A stretch of DNA of 64,000 nucleotides from Rhizobium johnstonii 3841 (GCF_000009265.1 NC_008379.1:62001-126000); one strand, 5' to 3'; positions 1 through 8,761 are shown, counted from the stretch's first letter. Notes: generated by a model from the sequence alone, not told the origin. Program-made: numbers and translations.

Positions 1-692
1 CCCGCGCGACCGTCGATGTCGACCGCGCCAATGAGACCTTTGCCGAGCAGAACAACAAGCGTTATTCGAACCTCGCCACCAGCGGCTATGCCCCGGTCCA
101 GACGGCACAGCAGGCCGCCTCGCAGATCGCTGCCGCCCAGGCCTCGATCGTCCGCGACAGCGCCTCGCTCGATGCCGCCGTCAAGCAGGTCGATCTGCTG
201 AACGCCGAGCTGGCCCAGGCAAAGGCCGCCCTTGCCCGCAGCCAAGCTGTCCAGCACCAGGCCGAGCTCAACCTTTCCTATGCAACGATCACGGCCCCCG
301 TCGACGGCACCGTCGGCAACCGGACGCTGCGCGTCGGCCAATATGTCCAGGCCGGCACCCAGCTGATGTCGGTCGTGCCGACGACAGCTGCCTATGTCAT
401 CGCTAACTATAAGGAAACCCAGCTCACCGACGTCAAGGCCGGCCAGCCTGTCGATATCGAGGTCGATATGTTCCCTGGCCGCACCTATCACGGCCATGTC
501 GACAGCCTCGCTCCGGCAAGCGGCCAGGAATTCGCGCTGCTGCCGCCTGACAACGCCACCGGCAACTTCACCAAGGTCGTCCAACGCATTCCTGTGAAGA
601 TCGTGCTCGACGGTGACGCCGCCGCGAACGGCGACCTGCGCCCCGGCATGTCCGTGCAACCAAGCATCGATACCAAGAACGACCGCAGCTAG
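1..692 (+). CDS. HlyD/EmrA-type efflux adaptor (5' end outside window)
   Basis: Periplasmic adaptor of a tripartite multidrug efflux pump. Only the C-terminal 229 or so residues are present; the reading frame enters at base 3. Visible parts are an Ala/Gln-rich coiled-coil hairpin (QQAASQIAAAQASIVRD, followed by a second helix), then the lipoyl/barrel half with YATITAPVDGTVGNR, typical of HlyD-family proteins, and a beta-barrel ending in GMSVQPSI. The gene stops 25 bp before the start of a 14-TM MFS transporter, the standard EmrA-EmrB order. The family is clear; the substrate cannot be read from sequence. Confidence 0.9.
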   Translation, partial: RATVDVDRANETFAEQNNKRYSNLATSGYAPVQTAQQAASQIAAAQASIVRDSASLDAAVKQVDLLNAELAQAKAALARSQAVQHQAELNLSYATITAPVDGTVGNRTLRVGQYVQAGTQLMSVVPTTAAYVIANYKETQLTDVKAGQPVDIEVDMFPGRTYHGHVDSLAPASGQEFALLPPDNATGNFTKVVQRIPVKIVLDGDAAANGDLRPGMSVQPSIDTKNDRS

Positions 693-717
693 GGCCGGGG
701 GACGAGGAGTTCGTGTC

Positions 718-2307
718 ATGTCCACCATTGCAGCAACAGCCATCGCCGTTCCGCAGCCGAAAACCGGCGCCAGCACCAGGGAATGGATCGCCGTTCTCGC
801 CGGCATGATCGGCGCCTTCATGGCGATCCTCAACATCCAGATCACCAATGCCTCGCTTCTCGACATCGAGGGCGGCATCGGAACAGGCGTCGACAATGGC
901 GCCTGGATCTCCACCTCCTACCTGATCGGCGAGATCGTCGTCATCCCGCTGACGGCCTATTTCAGCAACGTCTTCTCTTTCCGCCGTTATATCCTCGTCA
1001 ATTCCGTCCTCTTTCCGCTGTTTTCGATCGGCTGTGCCTTCGCCCATGATCTCGGCACGATGATCGTGCTGCGCGGCCTGCAGGGTTTTGCCGGCGGCGT
1101 GCTGATCCCCATGGCCTTCACCATGGTGCTGACCAAGCTGCCGAAGCATCAGCAGCCGCTCGGCCTTGCGGCCTTCGCGCTCTCGGTCACCTTCGCACCG
1201 GCGATCGGCCCGACCATCGGCGGTTATCTCACCGAAAACTACGGCTGGCAGACGATCTTCTTCATCAACGCCGTCCCGAGCGCCATCATGGCGGTAGCCC
1301 TTGCCCTGACGCTCGACAAGCAGCCGATGCAGCTCGGCCTGCTCCGGGAAGGCGACTGGGCGGGGATCATCAGCATGGCGATCGGCCTCTCGGCATTGCA
1401 GACGGTGCTTGAGGAAGGCAACAAGGAGGACTGGTTCTCCTCGCCCTTCATCGTCAAGCTCAGCATCCTCGCCTTCGTCTTCCTCGTCGCCTTCATCTGG
1501 ATCGAGCTCACGGTGGAGAAGCCGCTGGTCAAGCTGCGGCTGCTGAAGCAGCGTAACTTCGGCATCGGCGTTGCCGTCAACGTGCTGGTCGGCGTCGCCC
1601 TCTTCGGCACCGTCTATATCCTGCCGCAATATCTCGGCCAGGTGCAGCGCTATAATGCCGAGCAGATCGGCAATGTGCTGGCCTGGACCGGCCTGCCGCA
1701 GCTGCTTTTGATCCCGCTCGTGCCGATGATGATGAAGCGCTTCGATGCGCGGTATATCGGCTTCCTCGGCATCTCGATCTTTGCGATAAGCTGCTTCATG
1801 AACATCACGTTGTCAGCCGATACGGCTGGCGACCAATTCTGGATTCCGAACATCATCCGCGCCATCGGCCAGGCCCTGGTGCTGACGCCGATCACTGCCA
1901 TCACCACCGCCGGCATCGCGCCTTCGGATGCGGCCGCCGCCTCGGGCCTGACCAACATGCTGCGCAATCTCGGCGGCGCCGTCGGCACGGCAACGCTCGG
2001 CACGGTGCTGACCAAACGCGAGCAGTTCCACTCGAACATCATCGGCCAGTCGGTGACGCTCGGCCGCGATGAAGTCCGCACCCGTCTCGACCAATTGACA
2101 GGCTACTTCGTGCAGCATGGTGTCTCCGACCATGCCGTCGCAGCCCAGAAAGCCGTCGTGGCGCTTGGCCAGGTCGTCAAACGCCAGGCCCTCATCCTCG
2201 GTTTTGCCGATACCTTCGCCGTCATCGGCGTGGTTCTTGCCATTGCAGCCGTCGCCCTACTGCTCACCCAGAAACCGCGGGCCGGCGGTGGCGCCGGCGC
2301 TCACTGA
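718..2307 (+). CDS. DHA2 family MFS multidrug transporter (EmrB-like)
   Basis: Inner-membrane proton-driven drug exporter that would pair with the upstream EmrA-like adaptor. The 529-residue product is hydrophobic throughout, with the length and 14-TM pattern of DHA2 proteins. It has an early acidic segment (ITNASLLDIEGGIG) and a motif-C-like GPTIGGYL. ATG at 718 is preferred because GACGAGGAG lies just upstream; an in-frame opening from 613 would overlap the adaptor gene. It is followed by a GC-rich hairpin (2315-2341). The substrate is unknown. Confidence 0.92.
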   Translation: MSTIAATAIAVPQPKTGASTREWIAVLAGMIGAFMAILNIQITNASLLDIEGGIGTGVDNGAWISTSYLIGEIVVIPLTAYFSNVFSFRRYILVNSVLFPLFSIGCAFAHDLGTMIVLRGLQGFAGGVLIPMAFTMVLTKLPKHQQPLGLAAFALSVTFAPAIGPTIGGYLTENYGWQTIFFINAVPSAIMAVALALTLDKQPMQLGLLREGDWAGIISMAIGLSALQTVLEEGNKEDWFSSPFIVKLSILAFVFLVAFIWIELTVEKPLVKLRLLKQRNFGIGVAVNVLVGVALFGTVYILPQYLGQVQRYNAEQIGNVLAWTGLPQLLLIPLVPMMMKRFDARYIGFLGISIFAISCFMNITLSADTAGDQFWIPNIIRAIGQALVLTPITAITTAGIAPSDAAAASGLTNMLRNLGGAVGTATLGTVLTKREQFHSNIIGQSVTLGRDEVRTRLDQLTGYFVQHGVSDHAVAAQKAVVALGQVVKRQALILGFADTFAVIGVVLAIAAVALLLTQKPRAGGGAGAH

Positions 2308-2314
2308 AATATCG

Positions 2315-2341
2315 GCGCTCGCCCGGCTTGCCGGCGAGCGC
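2315..2341. terminator. Hairpin terminator between convergent genes
   Basis: Nine-base arms GCGCTCGCC (2315-2323) and GGCGAGCGC (2333-2341) pair perfectly, with TTT after the right arm. It lies 8 bp past the MFS stop and before the convergent epimerase stop, so it could end plus-strand transcription and perhaps act both ways. Confidence 0.6.
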
Positions 2342-2355
2342 TTTCCGCTGCCTTC

Positions 2356-3225
2356 CTATTGCGGAATTTCGACCGTGAAGGCAAAGCTCGCCACGGCGCC
2401 CGGCGCCAGGATCGTGGTCGACGGTCTCTTCGACAGCTCGCTCGAAGCTCCCGCTTCCGCGGCCGTTCCATGCCAAGGCTCGATGCAGAGGAAGGGCGCG
2501 CCCGGCTTGGTCCACAGCGCAAGATTGGGCAGGTTCTTGAAATGGAACCGCATGGCCGGGCCACCTTCGGAGCCATACGCCAGGCCTTCGCCCGCACCAT
2601 CAGGGAAAATCATTGCATCCTGTTCGAACATCGAATGATCGAGCACAAGCCGGCCAGCATTAAACGGCGAGGGCAGGGGCGCGGGATTGATGAGGCCGCC
2701 TTCCAGCCGCACAAGTGCGGGTTCGCCCTTGTTGTCGAGCGTCACGATATGGTCGCGCCCGGAAGCCCCCGGCAATGGCCAGGCGAAGGCCGAATGGAAG
2801 CCGAGCCCGAACGGCATCGGCTTTGGGTCGCGATTGGTGACCTCCGCCGTGACGGTCAACGCCCGGCCCTCGACCGCATGCACCACGGCCAGCTGAAAAT
2901 CAAACGGATAGACCGCCCGCGTCGCTTCGGAGGCGGCCAGTTCGAACCGGCACATCGTCTCAGTGGAGGCCGCAAGCGCGAATTCGCTGCGGCGGGCAAA
3001 GCCATGCTGGGCCATCGGGTAGACCGTACCGTCGATCGCGATCTTGTCGTCCGGCGCCTTGCCGACGATCGGAAACAGGATCGGCGACCGCCCGGTCCAG
3101 AAGGCTGCATCGCCCGTCCAAAGCCACGAGCGTCCGTCGCCTGAGGTGAGCGCCTGCATCTCGGCGCCGAGGGAGGAGACATCGACGGTGAGATCCTGAT
3201 TCCCGATCCGGATGGAGATTGGCAT
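2356..3225 (-). CDS. Aldose 1-epimerase family protein (LacX-like)
   Basis: Predicted cytosolic mutarotase-fold protein of the aldose-1-epimerase superfamily, 289 residues. Family features include the opening beta-sandwich (SLGAEMQAL), GLGFHSAFAWPL near the middle with the expected His, and an acidic C-terminal half. ATG at 3225 has AAAGGAAACGCG just upstream; a start at 3261 would add 12 residues without similarity. It stands alone and convergent to the MFS gene. The exact sugar cannot be inferred; hexose-6-phosphate mutarotase activity is an alternative. Confidence 0.85.
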   Translation of the reverse strand: MPISIRIGNQDLTVDVSSLGAEMQALTSGDGRSWLWTGDAAFWTGRSPILFPIVGKAPDDKIAIDGTVYPMAQHGFARRSEFALAASTETMCRFELAASEATRAVYPFDFQLAVVHAVEGRALTVTAEVTNRDPKPMPFGLGFHSAFAWPLPGASGRDHIVTLDNKGEPALVRLEGGLINPAPLPSPFNAGRLVLDHSMFEQDAMIFPDGAGEGLAYGSEGGPAMRFHFKNLPNLALWTKPGAPFLCIEPWHGTAAEAGASSELSKRPSTTILAPGAVASFAFTVEIPQ

Positions 3226-3322
3226 CGCGTTTCCTTTCGCATTGGTGCGGCACCCAGCCATACCGTTCCGCGCCGGGGATTTCCACCCAATAGCGAGGCT
3301 GCCACACCAGCCGTTGCCCTCG

Positions 3323-3652
3323 TTATTTCCGGATTGCGCCCAATCTGGCGATCACTTCATTCGGGATGCCGTAGCGCTGGATGGCGTCGCGGTTGTTCCG
3401 CAAGCCGCAGATCTCACGCTGGATGAAGAACGCCCAGACGGCGTCGGATGCGTCGTCGAGAAGCCTTTCGCGGTCTTCGGCGCTCTGGCGATCGGCAGCC
3501 CAGGCCTTCAGGGCGGCAAGGGCCGCCTCCACCTTCAGTCCGTGACGTCCAAGCGAATCCGCGCGTTCTGACATCAGCTCGTATTCGAGGACGTTGAAGC
3601 CGTTTCTATCCTGCTCGGATTGTAGGAAGGACTGCGGCGGACGAACGCTCAT
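3323..3652 (-). CDS. DUF6665 family hypothetical protein
   Basis: Small soluble protein of 109 residues, mostly helical and charged, with conserved-looking segments GFNVLEYELMSERADSLGRH and FFIQREICGLRNN. I match it from memory to DUF6665, a family seen in Rhizobiales; no function is known to me. ATG at 3652 is chosen over GTG at 3658 because GGAG lies about 10 bp upstream. There is no signal peptide or TM segment. It stands alone, upstream of and divergent from the ABC-F gene. Confidence 0.7.
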   Translation of the reverse strand: MSVRPPQSFLQSEQDRNGFNVLEYELMSERADSLGRHGLKVEAALAALKAWAADRQSAEDRERLLDDASDAVWAFFIQREICGLRNNRDAIQRYGIPNEVIARLGAIRK

Positions 3653-3720
3653 TGGCACAGGTCTCCGGTGGCGTGAGCCGCGATATTAGCCAATCCTGTT
3701 CCAAATTAAAGAAGGTGGGC

Positions 3721-3768
3721 ATGATGTCGTTCGAAAACCGCTCATGCCTTTCGGCATCATACTCTTGA
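3721..3768 (+). other. Possible leader peptide ORF upstream of the ABC-F gene
   Basis: A 15-codon ORF (MMSFENRSCLSASYS) starts at 3721 with a GAAGGTGG ribosome-binding-like sequence at 3711-3718. An inverted repeat GGGAAAC/GTTTCCC (3779-3785 and 3800-3806), with an inner GGG/CCC pair, lies between it and the ABC-F start. Short leader ORFs are known upstream of some antibiotic-resistance ABC-F genes. Whether this one is translated is not shown by sequence alone. Confidence 0.3.
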
Positions 3769-3857
3769 TCGAGAGGGTGGGAAACAGGGCTATCCCCCGG
3801 TTTCCCCGCATGGCATAAGCGCGCCAAAATCTCCTTCTCCGGGCTCCCGCGCAAACC

Positions 3858-5480
3858 ATGATCCGTATCGAAAACATCAGCAAGCAGCTCAGCCACCGCA
3901 TCCTCTTCATCGAGGCGTCCGCAGCCCTCAACAGAGGCGAGAAGATCGGTCTCGTCGGCCCGAACGGCGCCGGCAAGACGACCGTCTTCCGGATGATCAA
4001 CGGCGAGGAACAGCCCGACGAGGGGCAGGTCTCCTGCGAGAAGGGCGTCACCATCGGTTATTTCAACCAGGATGTCGGCGAAATGGCGGGCCATAGCGCC
4101 GTCGCCGAGGTGATGAACGGCGCAGGTCCGGTCAGCATCGTTGCCGGCGAATTGCGCGAGCTCGAGGCGGCCATGGCCGACCCCGAGCAAGCCGACTACA
4201 TGGAAGAGATCATCGAGCGCTACGGCGAGGTGCAGGCGCGCTATGAGGAGTTGGACGGTTATGCTCTCGAGGGCCGCGCCCGCGAAGTGCTCGCCGGCCT
4301 GAGCTTCAGCCAGGAAATGATGGACGGCGATGTCGGCGCGCTGTCGGGCGGCTGGAAGATGCGCGTGGCGCTCGCCCGTATCCTCCTCATGCGCCCCGAC
4401 GTCATGCTGCTCGACGAGCCGAGCAACCATCTGGATTTGGAAAGCCTGATCTGGCTGGAGGAATTTCTGAAAGGCTACGAGGGCGCGCTGCTGATGACCT
4501 CGCACGACCGCGAGTTCATGAACCGCATCGTCACCAAGATCATCGAGATCGACGGCGGCACGCTGACGGCCTATTCTGGCGACTATGAATTCTACGAGCA
4601 GCAGCGGGCGCAGAACGAGAAGCAGCAGCAGGCCCAGTTCGAACGCCAGCAGGCAATGCTCGCCAAGGAGATCAAGTTCATTGAGCGCTTCAAGGCGCGC
4701 GCCTCCCATGCCTCGCAGGTGCAGAGCCGCGTGAAGAAGCTGGAGAAGATCGACCGGGTGGAGCCGCCCAAGCGCCGCCAGTCGGTCGCCTTCGATTTCC
4801 AGCCCGCACCGCGTTCCGGCGAGGACGTGGTCAGCCTGAAGAACGTCCACAAGAAATACGGCAGCCGCAGCATCTACGAGGGGCTGGATTTCATGGTGCG
4901 GCGCCGGGAACGCTGGTGCATCATGGGCATCAACGGCGCCGGCAAGTCGACGCTGTTGAAACTGGTGACGGGCACCGCCGAGCCCGACGAAGGCAGCGTC
5001 GCGCTGGGCGCCAGCGTCAAGATGGGCTATTTCGCCCAGCACGCCATGGATATTCTCGACGGCGAGCACACCGTCTTCCAATCGTTGGAACACCGGTTTC
5101 CCCAAGCAGGGCAGGGGCCTTTGCGTGCGCTGGCCGGATGTTTCGGCTTCTCCGGCGACGATATCGAGAAGCGGTGCCGGGTGCTGTCAGGCGGTGAGAA
5201 GGCGCGGCTGGTCATGGCAATGATGCTGTTCGACCCGCCGAACCTGCTCGTGCTCGACGAGCCGACGAACCATCTCGACCTCGACACCAAGGAAATGCTG
5301 ATCAAGGCGCTGTCGCAATATGAGGGCACCATGCTGTTCGTTTCGCACGATCGGCATTTCCTGGCCGCACTCTCCAACCGGGTGCTGGAGCTGACGCCCG
5401 ACGGCATTCACCAATATGGCGGCGGCTACACGGAATATGTGGCGCGCACCGGCCATGAAGCGCCTGGCCTCAGGAGCTGA
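3858..5480 (+). CDS. ABC-F family ATPase (ribosome-associated type)
   Basis: Soluble twin-ABC protein, 540 residues, with no membrane segment. Domain 1 has Walker A GPNGAGKT (34-41), signature LSGGWKMRVALAR and Walker B LLDEPSNHLD. A charged linker rich in Gln/Glu/Lys follows (YEQQRAQNEKQQQAQ), the ABC-F interdomain linker. Domain 2 has GINGAGKS, LSGGEKARLV and LVLDEPTNHLD. ABC-F proteins bind the ribosomal E site and modulate elongation or protect from antibiotics. This one looks like the housekeeping YbiT/EttA-like group more than a resistance factor, but that is inference. The ATG at 3858 lacks a strong Shine-Dalgarno. Confidence 0.93.
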   Translation: MIRIENISKQLSHRILFIEASAALNRGEKIGLVGPNGAGKTTVFRMINGEEQPDEGQVSCEKGVTIGYFNQDVGEMAGHSAVAEVMNGAGPVSIVAGELRELEAAMADPEQADYMEEIIERYGEVQARYEELDGYALEGRAREVLAGLSFSQEMMDGDVGALSGGWKMRVALARILLMRPDVMLLDEPSNHLDLESLIWLEEFLKGYEGALLMTSHDREFMNRIVTKIIEIDGGTLTAYSGDYEFYEQQRAQNEKQQQAQFERQQAMLAKEIKFIERFKARASHASQVQSRVKKLEKIDRVEPPKRRQSVAFDFQPAPRSGEDVVSLKNVHKKYGSRSIYEGLDFMVRRRERWCIMGINGAGKSTLLKLVTGTAEPDEGSVALGASVKMGYFAQHAMDILDGEHTVFQSLEHRFPQAGQGPLRALAGCFGFSGDDIEKRCRVLSGGEKARLVMAMMLFDPPNLLVLDEPTNHLDLDTKEMLIKALSQYEGTMLFVSHDRHFLAALSNRVLELTPDGIHQYGGGYTEYVARTGHEAPGLRS

Positions 5481-5582
5481 CGGCTTTTTTCGCTGCGGCA
5501 TGTCGAAACCGTGAGGCTCGAAGCGACCAGCAGAGAGCCGGCCGGCGATATCGACTGAATGGCCGGAGCAACGGAGGAAGAG

Positions 5583-5975
5583 ATGTCCAGGCTGTTAGAC
5601 AGGATCGAGGTTATCACCCTGTTCGTCGATGATATCGACGAGGCCAAAGCCTTCTACCAGAAGGTCTTTGCACCTGAGTCCGTCTACGAGGACGCGGTGT
5701 CCTCGGTGCTGAAATTCTCAGGGACGATGGTCAACCTGCTGAAAGTGACGGAAGCGCCGCAACTGGTCGAGCCATCGACAGTGGCCGCGCCGCGTTCCGG
5801 CGCGCGTATCCTGCTGACGATCAAGGTCGACGACGTCGATGCTGCCTGCGCCGAGCTGCGCAGACTTGGGGTAACGCTGCTCAATGGCCCCATCGATCGT
5901 CCATGGGGTCGCCGTACCGCAGCCTTTGCGGACCCGTCGGGCCATGCCTGGGAAGTTGCGCAGGAATTGGATTAG
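5583..5975 (+). CDS. VOC (glyoxalase/bleomycin-resistance fold) protein
   Basis: A 130-residue single-module vicinal oxygen chelate protein. It begins with the beta-alpha-beta opening LDRIEVITLFVDDIDEAKAF, with IKVDDVDAACAELRRLGV in the second half and a C-terminal GRRTAAFADPSGHAWEVAQ whose Asp-Pro-x-Gly-His/Glu pattern is typical. ATG at 5583 follows GGAGGAAG directly; the in-frame ATG at 5559 has no such site. Substrate unknown; possibly a metal-dependent lyase or dioxygenase-like enzyme. Confidence 0.88.
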   Translation: MSRLLDRIEVITLFVDDIDEAKAFYQKVFAPESVYEDAVSSVLKFSGTMVNLLKVTEAPQLVEPSTVAAPRSGARILLTIKVDDVDAACAELRRLGVTLLNGPIDRPWGRRTAAFADPSGHAWEVAQELD

Positions 5976-6094
5976 TCAGCACAGCTGGTGAAAGTCGGCT
6001 CAATGGCAAACATTGCGGCCGCCTTGCCACGATGATGACCAAATTCCGTGGTGTTCGGAGGCCTCTTCATGCAATCGGGGACGGGCGCATCGGC

Positions 6095-6622
6095 ATGGAC
6101 TGGATCAATCGTTATATCGATCAGCCGCTACTGCACGGCGCGGCGGGTTTGCTGCGGAGTTGGCATCTCCGCACGCGGCAACCGCCGGAGCTGCTGGAGC
6201 CGACGTGGAATCTCGTTGTGCTCTCCTTTCTTCTGATCGCGAGCGGGCAGTTCATGGCCGGTCGGACTTTCACGCTCAGTGTTGCCGCGCTGGTCATGCT
6301 GGCGCTGCCGTCCGCGCGAAAGCTGCTTTCGGCTGTGAAGGCAGGGCAAGGCGGTTACGGCGCCCGGGAGTACAAGTCGCTGAGAGCGCGCGCCATCGCC
6401 AAACGTGAGGCGGAGTGGTCGGTGCGGATCATCGTCCTGTTCGCATCGGCCTGCCTTCCGTTCATCGCCCGCATCGACGATCCGGTGGGAGCCTGTTTCA
6501 TGCTGGGAGCCAGCATCTGGTTTGTGCTTACCGGGCCGCTCAAGGCCTATCTCGACGCAGCCGAACCTCCCGAGCCGAATGAAGGCGACCGGACGTACAG
6601 CGGCGTCTTTCACGTCGGCTGA
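6095..6622 (+). CDS. Hypothetical membrane protein
   Basis: A 175-residue protein with about four hydrophobic stretches (around LVVLSFLLIASGQF, LSVAALVMLAL, IIVLFASACLPFIA and FMLGASIWFVL) separated by basic loops, so an inner-membrane protein. I do not recognise the family. The frame is open from 5903, but the upstream part overlaps the VOC gene and has no protein-like composition; ATG at 6095 (MDWINRYIDQ) fits best. There is no close operon partner. Confidence 0.6.
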   Translation: MDWINRYIDQPLLHGAAGLLRSWHLRTRQPPELLEPTWNLVVLSFLLIASGQFMAGRTFTLSVAALVMLALPSARKLLSAVKAGQGGYGAREYKSLRARAIAKREAEWSVRIIVLFASACLPFIARIDDPVGACFMLGASIWFVLTGPLKAYLDAAEPPEPNEGDRTYSGVFHVG

Positions 6623-6721
6623 AATCAGCCGGAGCCACGTTGCATGTGCCGGCCATGAGACGGACGGGAACCAAATGGGGCGGCCTCCGTTATCTCCGCA
6701 GCAACGTAAAAGGAGATTGCG

Positions 6722-6886
6722 ATGCTTTATTACGCTCTGGTGTTTCTCGTCGTGGCCTTGATTGCCGGCGTCCTCGGATTTGGCGGCATCGCAGGGGCTT
6801 CAGCTTCCATTGCCCAGGTTCTGTTCTTCATTTTCCTGGTGCTGTTCGTCGTATCGCTCGTCATGCGACTGATGCGAAAAGTATAA
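6722..6886 (+). CDS. DUF1328 (YtjA-like) small membrane protein
   Basis: A 54-residue protein starting [19 protein letters not shown] with two hydrophobic helices and a basic C-terminus (MRLMRKV). Length, the [13 protein letters not shown] segment and the two-helix pattern match the DUF1328 family of small stress-associated inner-membrane proteins. AAAGGAGAT lies 4-13 bp upstream of the ATG, a strong ribosome site. A clean terminator follows 20 bp after the stop, so this is probably a monocistronic gene. Confidence 0.85.
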   Translation: MLYYALVFLVVALIAGVLGFGGIAGASASIAQVLFFIFLVLFVVSLVMRLMRKV

Positions 6887-6905
6887 CGCGGACAGATTAA
6901 AGTAT

Positions 6906-6937
6906 AAAAACCCGGCGAAACACGTTGCCGGGTTTTT
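6906..6937. terminator. Bidirectional rho-independent terminator
   Basis: Perfect 11-bp arms AAAAACCCGGC (6906-6916) and GCCGGGTTTTT (6927-6937) with a 10-base loop, U-rich on either strand. It lies between the DUF1328 gene and the convergent EF-hand gene and can serve both. Confidence 0.9.
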
Positions 6938-6968
6938 CTTTATTGCCACACTCGGTTTGACGTCTACA

Positions 6969-7328
6969 TCACTGAAGGTTTCCGTCCCGGTCGTGGTCGG
7001 CGGTCGCGAAATCCGACATCACCCGCTGCATGAATTCGGTTCGGCTGATGCGGCCGTTGTGGTTCGCGTCGGTCAAAGTGAATTGCTCGACCGTCAGGAT
7101 CTGCACCGTCTCGTCGGACTGCAGGCTGCCGTCCTTGTTCTTGTCGAGACTTCCGAAAGCTGTGCCCATGAAGGTCTCGTATTCCGAACGGTCGACGGCC
7201 TTGCTGGCATTGCCGTCGAGCCGGTCCATCTGGCCCTGATGCATCGATCCGGGCTGTTGCTGCTGTTGCGCCACTGCCCCAACACATTGGCACAGGATGA
7301 GTGTCGTCGCGAAAGCCAAGGTTTTCAT
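6969..7328 (-). CDS. Exported EF-hand calcium-binding protein
   Basis: 119 residues with an N-terminal signal peptide (hydrophobic 4-20, ending GAVA-QQQ), so probably periplasmic. Two complete EF-hand loops are visible, D62-E73 (DKNKDGSLQSDE) and D87-E98 (DANHNGRISRTE), plus a third loop start at D111 (DHDRDGNLQ) that ends with the protein after nine positions. It was probably a two-pair EF-hand protein with a shortened last hand. The role, calcium sensing or buffering in the envelope, is inference. It lies next to a small lipoprotein gene on the same strand. Confidence 0.85.
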   Translation of the reverse strand: MKTLAFATTLILCQCVGAVAQQQQQPGSMHQGQMDRLDGNASKAVDRSEYETFMGTAFGSLDKNKDGSLQSDETVQILTVEQFTLTDANHNGRISRTEFMQRVMSDFATADHDRDGNLQ

Positions 7329-7348
7329 CGTTTGCTATCCCTCCCCAA

Positions 7349-7597
7349 TTATCGGCAAGCTAGGCGGTTGCCTACGAAACCGCCGCCGCCTATGCCGGCG
7401 CCGATAGCAAGCACCTGCCCGGTTCCGGCGCCGATCGTACTGCCGATCAAGCCACCGACAATCGCGCCGCCGACCGTTCCCGCGATGCAGCCGAATTCGG
7501 AATTACGATCCGAGACGGCCTGCGAAGTCGGCCCGGACTGGCAGGCGGAGACGGCAAGGCATCCCGCCAGTATGATGTTTGTCTTGCGTATGCGCAT
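7349..7597 (-). CDS. Small glycine-zipper lipoprotein
   Basis: 82 residues. The N-terminus MRIRKTNIILAGCLAVSAC ends in a lipobox (V-S-A-C, Cys19), so it should be lipidated. The rest has a glycine-zipper region (GTVGGAIVGGLIGSTIGAG) as in the Rick_17kDa/SlyB-like outer-membrane lipoproteins. It lies 20 bp upstream of the EF-hand gene on the same strand and may be co-transcribed. Function unknown; envelope integrity is the family's usual theme. Confidence 0.82.
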   Translation of the reverse strand: MRIRKTNIILAGCLAVSACQSGPTSQAVSDRNSEFGCIAGTVGGAIVGGLIGSTIGAGTGQVLAIGAGIGGGGFVGNRLACR

Positions 7598-8162
7598 CTT
7601 TCCCTCCCGATAAATTACCCGCTATCTCCAATAGAGATGAGCGGGCGTACGATTGTCCGGCCCCCGCGAAAATATCGCCTGATTATATTTCTCAAATTCA
7701 GACTTGGTTTCTGTTCGAACAGAAGCAGTTTTCCGGACAGCAAGCGGAAATTCTGTGGCAATGCCAAGCAATCATGCCGTTTCCTCTCCAGTTGCAGTGC
7801 TGCATGGAGAGTATTTTCAAATAGTACAGCTATCTATACGGCATGGCAACCTTCGCGATCATCGATCGCCTATCCAAATGGGGCGCCTGCAATTTGACGG
7901 CGATCAGGATCGTGCCTTTCCGGCAACCATCCCTGACAACATCGTGAAATAACCGGATGACGCGAAAAGATGCCTTCGAAATGTCCCAATGGGAGCTGAA
8001 CCGTAAGCGTGTTTGTCGCCTGCGCCCTCCCATGCGCTTTGACATGCGATGCGTAAATGATGCCGGGTCGGGAGCGTTTTGCGGTTCCGTCCGTTATCTG
8101 TTGCCGAATCTGGTGGCGAGTAGCCGGGTATGCTCCCGTCACGATTTGAGAAGGAGAAACTT
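7598..8162. other. 565-bp intergenic region
   Basis: Divergent region between the lipoprotein and DUF992 genes. It is visibly more AT-rich than its surroundings at 7670-7960. I find no convincing ORF, RNA fold or repeat. It must hold the promoters of both flanking genes, and GAGAAGGAGAAAC just before 8163 is a good ribosome site. Confidence 0.5.
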
Positions 8163-8684
8163 ATGAAAAAAATTCTTGCGACGGCGTTTGCCGCGGTATC
8201 GTTGACGTTTGTCGGCGCTGCGGCGGTCAATGCCGCCGATCTCGGCACTAGGACATATGAAGAGCCGGACCTGCGCAATGGCGTGAAGATCGGTTACCTC
8301 ACCTGCGATATCGGCGGCGGCACGGGTTACGTGCTCGGTTCCTCCAAAGAGGCAGACTGCATCTTCCAGTCGACCGTCGGCAACGAACTTTCGGATCGTT
8401 ATACGGGTGAAATGAGAAAGCTCGGCATCGACCTTGGCTTCACCACGCGCAGCCGCCTGATCTGGGCCGTGTTCGCGCCGACGGCCGGCTACCACCGCGG
8501 ATCGCTCGCCGGCCTCTATGTCGGCGCCACCGCCGAAGCGACGCTCGGCGCCGGTGTCGGCGCCAATCTCCTGGTTGGCGGCACTTCCGGTTCGATCCAT
8601 CTGCAGACGGTCAGCCTGACCGGTCAGCTCGGCCTAAACGTTGCGGCCGGCAGCGCCTCGATGACGCTGACGGCAGCGAATTGA
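8163..8684 (+). CDS. DUF992 exported protein
   Basis: 173 residues with a Sec signal peptide (MKKILATAFAAVSLTFVGA, cleavage after VNA-A). The mature part, LRNGVKIGYLTCDIGGGTGY then CIFQ, RYTGEM and repeated Gly/Ala-rich beta strands, matches DUF992, a periplasmic family common in Rhizobiales with no assigned activity. Two Cys in the mature N-terminal half (YLTCD and DCIFQ) could form a disulfide. ATG at 8163 is fixed by the upstream GAGAAGGAG site. Confidence 0.88.
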   Translation: MKKILATAFAAVSLTFVGAAAVNAADLGTRTYEEPDLRNGVKIGYLTCDIGGGTGYVLGSSKEADCIFQSTVGNELSDRYTGEMRKLGIDLGFTTRSRLIWAVFAPTAGYHRGSLAGLYVGATAEATLGAGVGANLLVGGTSGSIHLQTVSLTGQLGLNVAAGSASMTLTAAN

Positions 8685-8761
8685 TATGCCTTTTCGGTGC
8701 CTCCTGCCGTATGACGGCAAGGGGGCGCCATCTCTTCTGAGGCGCGATTTCGCGCCCTCGC

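Noticed and set aside
568..1629. Long minus-strand open frame of about 350 codons opposite the MFS gene
   Set aside because: Antisense to a clear membrane protein; its translation is Asp/Glu/Arg-rich with no domain, a known artefact of GC-rich codon bias.
3606..5105. Minus-strand open frame of about 500 codons opposite the ABC-F gene
   Set aside because: Low-complexity Leu/Asp/His-rich translation and complete overlap with a well-supported gene.
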